From contig NZ_LIPD01000007.1 of the NCBI RefSeq assembly GCF_001905545.1, positions 716,894 through 780,893 of the forward strand: DNA of 64,000 nucleotides, written 5' to 3'. Below are positions 60,115-64,000 of the stretch, piece by piece (the stretch's first letter is position 1; every line of letters starts with the position of its first letter). The notes below the pieces were generated by a model. The model was not told where the DNA came from. It made no database searches and worked only from the letters and a program-made list of their open reading frames with translations. The position numbers were made by a program, and so were the translations under genes. This DNA comes from Streptomyces sp. CB02056. Lineage in GTDB: Bacteria; Actinomycetota; Actinomycetes; Streptomycetales; Streptomycetaceae.

Positions 60115-60145
60115 CCCCGGTGCGCGGTCGTACCGCGCACCGGGG
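60115..60145 (+). terminator. Terminator after exonuclease III
   Basis: A 14-bp perfect stem CCCCGGTGCGCGGT / ACCGCGCACCGGGG closed by a CGT loop lies 35 nt after the stop. The flanks GGAGG and CCTCC extend the pairing. Confidence 0.85.
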
Positions 60146-60376
60146 CACCTCCTCACCCCGCCGTCCCCAAGCGTCTTCGACCCGGGAACCTCCACCGTGC
60201 CCCTGGTCAGCGTCAGCCCGCCTGCGAAGTCCCGCTCGCCACTTGCCATCCAGTCCACCATCACCACAAGGCCAGCCGGCTCCACCAACAACCCATGAGC
60301 TCCACTATGGATAGCCAACCGAATCGAACTGAATCAAATAGCGCTCGCTGAAGCGAATCACCGCAGGTCAGCAAGC
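60146..60376 (+). promoter_or_regulatory. CRISPR leader
   Basis: The 231 bp before the first repeat become relatively AT-rich towards the array (CCGAATCGAACTGAATCAAA near 60,320), as CRISPR leaders do. Repeat decay lies at the opposite end, so new spacers should be added here and transcription should run rightwards. The precise promoter was not identified. Confidence 0.6.
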
Positions 60377-61625
60377 GTCGGCCCCGCGCTCGCGGGGGTT
60401 GCTCCGCGGGGAAGTCGACCATCATCCCCGCCGTCCCGTCGGCCCCGCGCTCGCGGGGGTTGCTCCGCCGTCGAGGTCCGGGAGCTGGAGGGCCCCGCGG
60501 TCGGCCCCGCGCTCGCGGGGGTTGCTCCACCTCCACTGGTGCAAGGGTGAGCGTGGTTTCGTCGGCCCCGCGCTCGCGGGGGTTGCTCCACCACGACTCG
60601 GGGGTCCGGGCGCTCGCCCGGGTCGGCCCCGCGCTCGCGGGGGTTGCTCCTGCGCTACACGCTGGCGGCGGACGTGGTGCTCGGTCGGCCCCGCGCTCGC
60701 GGGGGTTGCTCCTGGAGGGCGCCGGCGTTCTCGAAGTACGCCCTGTCGGCCCCGCGCTCGCGGGGGTTGCTCCGGTGGCCGATGTAGCCCCTCATCGACT
60801 CCACGGTCGGCCCCGCGCTCGCGGGGGTTGCTCCGGGGCACCGACCATGCTCGGCAGCATCGACTCGTCGGCCCCGCGCTCGCGGGGGTTGCTCCGAGCT
60901 CATCATCACCGCCGTCACCGGCACCACGTCGGCCCCGCGCGAGCGGGGTTGCTCCTCCCCACCGCCGACCTGCGCCGATGCGCCGACGTCGGCCCCGCGC
61001 TCGCGGGGGTTGCTCCTCTCCGGCCTGCTCGCCCGCTCGATCGTCGTCGTCGGCCCCGCGCTCGCGGGGGTTGCTCAACGAGCGCCACCAAATGTCCGAG
61101 CAGACCACCGTCGGCCCCGCGCTCGCGGGGGTTGCTCCTGAAGGATGCGGGCCAGGGAGGTCAGGCCGGGGTCGGCCCCGCGCTCGCGGGGGTTACTCCA
61201 CGGAACGAGACGGCGGTAATGGTGCCGGGCTGTCGGCCCCGCGCTCGCGGGGGTTGCTCCGTCCGCCTGATCGACGGCAAGGCACCGGGGCAGTCGGCCC
61301 CGCGCTCGCGGGGGTTGCTCCATCTGCACCAAGTTCAGCACCGAGGCGTACAGGTCGGCCCCGCGCTCGCGGGGGTTGCTCCGGCGCCTCGCTGGCCGCG
61401 ATCCCGCTGGTCACGTCGGCCCCGCGCTCGTGGGGGGTTACTCCCGGCCAACCCCTGGCTCGACCCGCCCACTTCGTCGGCCCCGCGCTCGCGGGGGTTG
61501 CTCGGGCTGCCCCGGCATCGCCAGCCTCACCACCCGGTCGGCCCCGCGCTCGCGGGGGTTGCTCTGGGCGGGCGCCCGCGTAGGCGGCCATGCCCTTGTC
61601 GGCCCCGCGCTCGCGGGGTTGCTCC
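60377..61625 (+). CRISPR. Type I-E-like CRISPR array, 21 repeats and 20 spacers
   Basis: The 29-bp repeat begins GTCGGCC, contains the stem CCCCGCG-CT-CGCGGGG and ends GGTTGCTCC. Spacers are 32 bp, with two of 33 and one of 31, which fits type I-E. Repeat 10 (60,928) is 28 bp with GCGAG in place of the usual loop. Repeats 12, 14, 18, 19, 20 and 21 carry single changes or length changes, concentrated at the right end. The spacer at 61,078-61,109 contains ATGTCCGAGCAGACC, like the start of a gene. No cas gene is in the window, so the array depends on Cas proteins encoded elsewhere or is inactive. Confidence 0.97.
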
Positions 61626-61760
61626 ATGAACTCGGTGATCGCCGCGTTGACCTGCACCGGGTTCTCCAGGAATCCCAGGTGCCCGCAGTCGGCGACTTCC
61701 CGATAGTGGCAGCCACCGCCGCAGGGGCCGCCAGGGCCTGACTCCGGACGCACGAAGGCC
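61626..61760 (-). pseudogene. Remnant of an alpha/beta-hydrolase C-terminus
   Basis: The minus strand reads YREVADCGHLGFLENPVQVN followed by AAITEFM. This is the typical end of an alpha/beta-hydrolase, with the catalytic His in DCGHL and the closing helix. The frame runs straight into the last CRISPR repeat. Upstream residues (SGPGGPCGGGC) do not continue a hydrolase. About 35 residues remain. No start codon or nucleophile region is present, so it is a fragment. Confidence 0.55.
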
Positions 61761-61816
61761 ATTGAGCCGTGGGGGGCGTTGCGTCCCCCCGCGGCCCCGC
61801 GGCCCCTTCGCGCCGC

Positions 61817-62668
61817 TCAAGCGGCCTCCGCCTCGAGGACCTCGGCCACCGGACGGCGGGCCCCGGCACGGGCCGGGAACGAGGTCAGCAGTGAGATCAG
61901 CGTGATCGTCCCGACGACCACGGCCAGCAGGACGACCGGGCTCGGCGGGTGCGCCGGCCCGCCCTTGCCCACACCGCTGAGGAGCGCGATGCCGCCGGGG
62001 ATGCCCAGCAGGGCGCCGACCGTCACCGGGATCGCCTGCGCCTAGACCAGACTGGCGCTCACCTGGCCCGCGTTGGCGCCGAGTGCGCGGGCCACCGCCG
62101 AGGAGCGGCGCGCGCCGAGGACCGTCGCCCAGACGATGAAGACCGCGTTGATCGAGGCCAGCACACCGATCATGACCGTGATCACCAGCATGGTCTGGCC
62201 GAGTCGTTCGGACAGCGGGTCGGCCAGCGCGTTGGGCCCGGAGAACTCCTGGGAGGCGACGCGCAGACGGGCCGTCAGCACCGCGACGATGCCACTGACG
62301 GTAATGGCGTCGCTCGCCGCGGCGAGTACCGCCCGTCGGGGCCGCCGGGCCGCCAGCCGCAGGCCGAGCAGCATCGGCACCGGCAGTCGCGTGGACAGCG
62401 CGATCAGCCCGCCGCGGCGCTTCGGCGACCGTGCCGAACCTGGCGAGCTGGTCGTCCGTGACCACCGGAGCGGTGTGCTTGCCGTACAGCCGCAGCACCA
62501 CGTCCGGTCCGGCGGTGGCGGCCCTCGTCCGTTCGAAGGGCCGGCTGGTGACGTCGCGCAGTGACAGGCCCAGGGCCAGGGTCGTGCTCGCGGCAGTGAT
62601 GACCAACAGCAGCGGGGCCGCCTCGGTGCGGCGACGGCGAAGGTCCCGGAAGGCCAGCCGCAGGGAAA
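61817..62668 (-). pseudogene. Broken FtsX-type ABC permease
   Basis: The segment LAFRDLRRRRTEAAPLLLVI then TAASTTLALGLSLRDV, ending GPDVVLRLYG, is the start of an FtsX/MacB-like permease. Around 62,415-62,430 the reading frame shifts, and the continuation (MLLGLRLAARRPRRAVLAAA, LASINAVFIVWATVLGARRS) lies in another frame. A TAG at 62,042-62,044 then interrupts it just before AQAIPVTVGALLGIPGG. With a frameshift, a stop and a lost 5' end it cannot make a transporter. The ATPase partner is missing. Confidence 0.8.
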
Positions 62669-63430
62669 CCAGCCCGGACAACGCCGCGTCCAGTCCGCGA
62701 TCCTCAAGCACGGCCGGGTGCAGCCCCCGCACCAGGTCGTTGAGCTCGGAGATCGCCTCCTTCGCCTCAAGGTGCGCCTCCGCGATCGCCGCGCGGGTCT
62801 CGTTCGACATGCCGGGGTGGGCGGCCATGACCAGGCCCAGGTTGACCGCGAGCGAGACCATCCGCTGCTGGGTACCGTCGTGCAGGTCGCGCTCGATGCG
62901 GCGGCGCTCGGCATCGACGGCTTCGATCAGGCCCGTTCGACTCTCGGCCAGGTAGTCGACCTGCTCCCGGAGCTGCTGGGTCCGACTGGACCCGAGACGG
63001 GCCGCCGCCAGACGCGACTCGACCCGGGCCACCGCACCCGCCGTCCAGGGCACGGCGCACAGGAGGACGAGTCCGCCCAGCAGGTAGCACGGCAGCTGCG
63101 TCGCGTACCCGAACCAGTCCTTGCGGACCCGCGCCGGCAGCGCCCACGCCCAACCGAAGGCGGTGGCGCCCGCCAGGCCCGCGATCGCCACCGCGAGCAC
63201 CAGCAGCTCCGGCACGGCCAGCAACGGGCCCAGGAAGAGGTGGTATCCGACCTGGTACCAGGTCCGTGTCGAGAAGAGCCACCGGGCGGCTGACGCCCAC
63301 GACCGGCGATCCGGCGTGGGCGTCAGCCGAGGGATGTCCACCCCGAGGAGTGCCCGGTGGCGAGCCCGCTGAACGGCCGTCAGCACCGGGACACCGAGCG
63401 CGATCAGGACGACCGACGTGGGAAGGTTCA
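62669..63430 (-). pseudogene. Truncated sensor histidine kinase joined to the permease remnant
   Basis: Reading from about 63,430 the minus strand gives a four-helix sensor segment (VVLIALGVPVLTAVQRARHR, LLGPLLAVPELLVLAVAIAG, YLLGGLVLLCAVPW) followed by the HisKA_3 box IERDLHDGTQQRMVSLAVNL and LNDLVRGLHPAVLEDRGLDA. At ALSGL the frame passes directly into the FtsX permease start. The ATP-binding HATPase domain and the N-terminal ~30 residues are gone. A deletion that removed the kinase end, and probably the response regulator and ABC ATPase, explains the junction. Confidence 0.8.
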
Positions 63431-63552
63431 ACCTCGGCCGACGTCGTGAGCCTTTTCCGCATGTTCCAGCCAGGGGCCGCGATGGGTGGTCCCGTGCAAG
63501 CGCATGGGCCAGGCAGGAGGAGTTGGACGGGTTGCACGGGCCGGCCGGGCCG

Positions 63553-64000
63553 TCACCAGCCGTCGGTGAGCCGGAGGGCGTGGGAGAAGGAGGCTCCGCC
63601 CGTGTTCGTCCATTCGTCGAGGACGCCGTAGGTGTCGTTGCGGGCGATGAGGTCGGCGCGGCCGGTGCCCCGGAAGTCACCGGCGACCGTCTGCGAGAAC
63701 GGACCCCACCCGTCGGTGACGAGCACACGACCGGCGAAAGTACCGTCCCCGTTACCCCGCCACATGTACAGGTTGCCCGTCGCATCCTCCCTCGCCATCA
63801 GATCCGCGCGACCGGTCCCCCGGAAATCGCCGGCGGTGGTCTGGGAGAACGCGCCCCAGCCGGCCGTCAGGTCGGTCCTGGCCGCGAAGGACCCGTCTCC
63901 CCGCCCCGCCCACTCGTACAGGTGCCCGTCCGAGTCGTCGCGGGCGACGAGGTCGCCGGTGCCCTTGCCGTGGAAGGCTCCGGCCGTCGTCTGGGAGAAG
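63553..64000 (-). CDS. FG-GAP/VCBS-type repeat protein, C-terminal end (partial)
   Basis: The last ~148 residues of a protein whose start lies beyond the right edge. It contains about three repeats of ~48 residues of the form 'FSQTTAGDFRGTGRADLMAR', 'LYMWRGNGDGTF', 'LTDGWG'. These resemble FG-GAP/VCBS propeller blades with Asp/Asn-rich loops (NGDGTF), probably calcium-binding. Proteins of this type are secreted and often follow an enzymatic domain such as a lysozyme or peptidase; whether that is so here cannot be seen. The stop is at 63,553. Confidence 0.8.
   Translation of the reverse strand, partial: FSQTTAGAFHGKGTGDLVARDDSDGHLYEWAGRGDGSFAARTDLTAGWGAFSQTTAGDFRGTGRADLMAREDATGNLYMWRGNGDGTFAGRVLVTDGWGPFSQTVAGDFRGTGRADLIARNDTYGVLDEWTNTGGASFSHALRLTDGW

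Overview
The window is very GC-rich actinobacterial DNA. Twin-arginine leaders, GTG starts, 4-bp stop/start overlaps, an XRE/DUF5753/DUF397 regulator, NHEJ ligase and polymerase genes, type VII secretion-like genes and a type I-E CRISPR repeat together point to a Streptomyces- or Kitasatospora-like streptomycete. No rRNA, tRNA or plasmid replication gene was seen, so it reads as a chromosomal segment. Family names come from reading the translations by eye; no database search was possible.

Layout. 1-13,878: a glycan-use locus with a ROK regulator tail, a 2-hydroxyacid dehydrogenase and cytoplasmic sulfatase, an oligopeptide-type ABC importer with secreted propeller and Tat lipoprotein binding protein, a secreted polysaccharide lyase, a DUF3604/PHP protein and a cytoplasmic five-bladed-propeller enzyme. 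Similar TTT..GATAGAAA elements precede its transcription units. 13,889-21,452: a LysR regulator divergent from four tandem paralogous secreted beta-propeller genes, each behind the same promoter module. 21,654-23,951: threonine catabolism (tdh-kbl). 24,485-28,169: a lipoprotein serine hydrolase and a divergent NHEJ ligase/polymerase pair. 28,193-29,398 and 39,259-42,555: biotin synthesis (bioF apart from bioB-bioA-bioD) with a shared candidate operator. 29,576-33,036: a three-gene EspC/WXG-type secretion cassette. 33,058-38,953: a PIG-L deacetylase with lectin-like propeller, an SF2 helicase and a membrane protein. 42,647-48,359: small accessory genes, including a HAD phosphatase flanked by a duplicated bioD 3' end and a fused XRE-DUF5753-DUF397 regulator. 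48,472-53,786: aminopeptidase P, an ACC-synthase-like aminotransferase, a methyltransferase and phenylacetate-CoA ligase. 54,125-60,079: an orphan adenylation/methyltransferase hybrid, a protein with serine at every third position, ROK and GntR regulators and exonuclease III. 60,377-61,625: a 21-repeat CRISPR array without cas genes. 61,626-63,430: decayed gene remnants. 63,553-64,000: the end of an FG-GAP/VCBS-like secreted protein.

How the parts may work together. In the left locus an extracellular lyase would cut an acidic glycan, the binding protein and ABC transporter would import the fragments, and cytoplasmic sulfatase, dehydrogenase, PHP protein and propeller enzyme would finish the job under a ROK regulator. 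In the propeller array, the divergent LysR protein is the natural candidate to bind the ATACG-N8-CGTAT palindrome placed 25 nt before each -35 box. These models are inferences from order, leaders and motifs.

Most unusual items: the fourfold propeller array with identical promoter geometry, the period-3 serine protein, the shared bio operator, the bioD-end duplication around a HAD gene, the orphan adenylation/methyltransferase hybrid, and the cas-less CRISPR array beside gene remnants.
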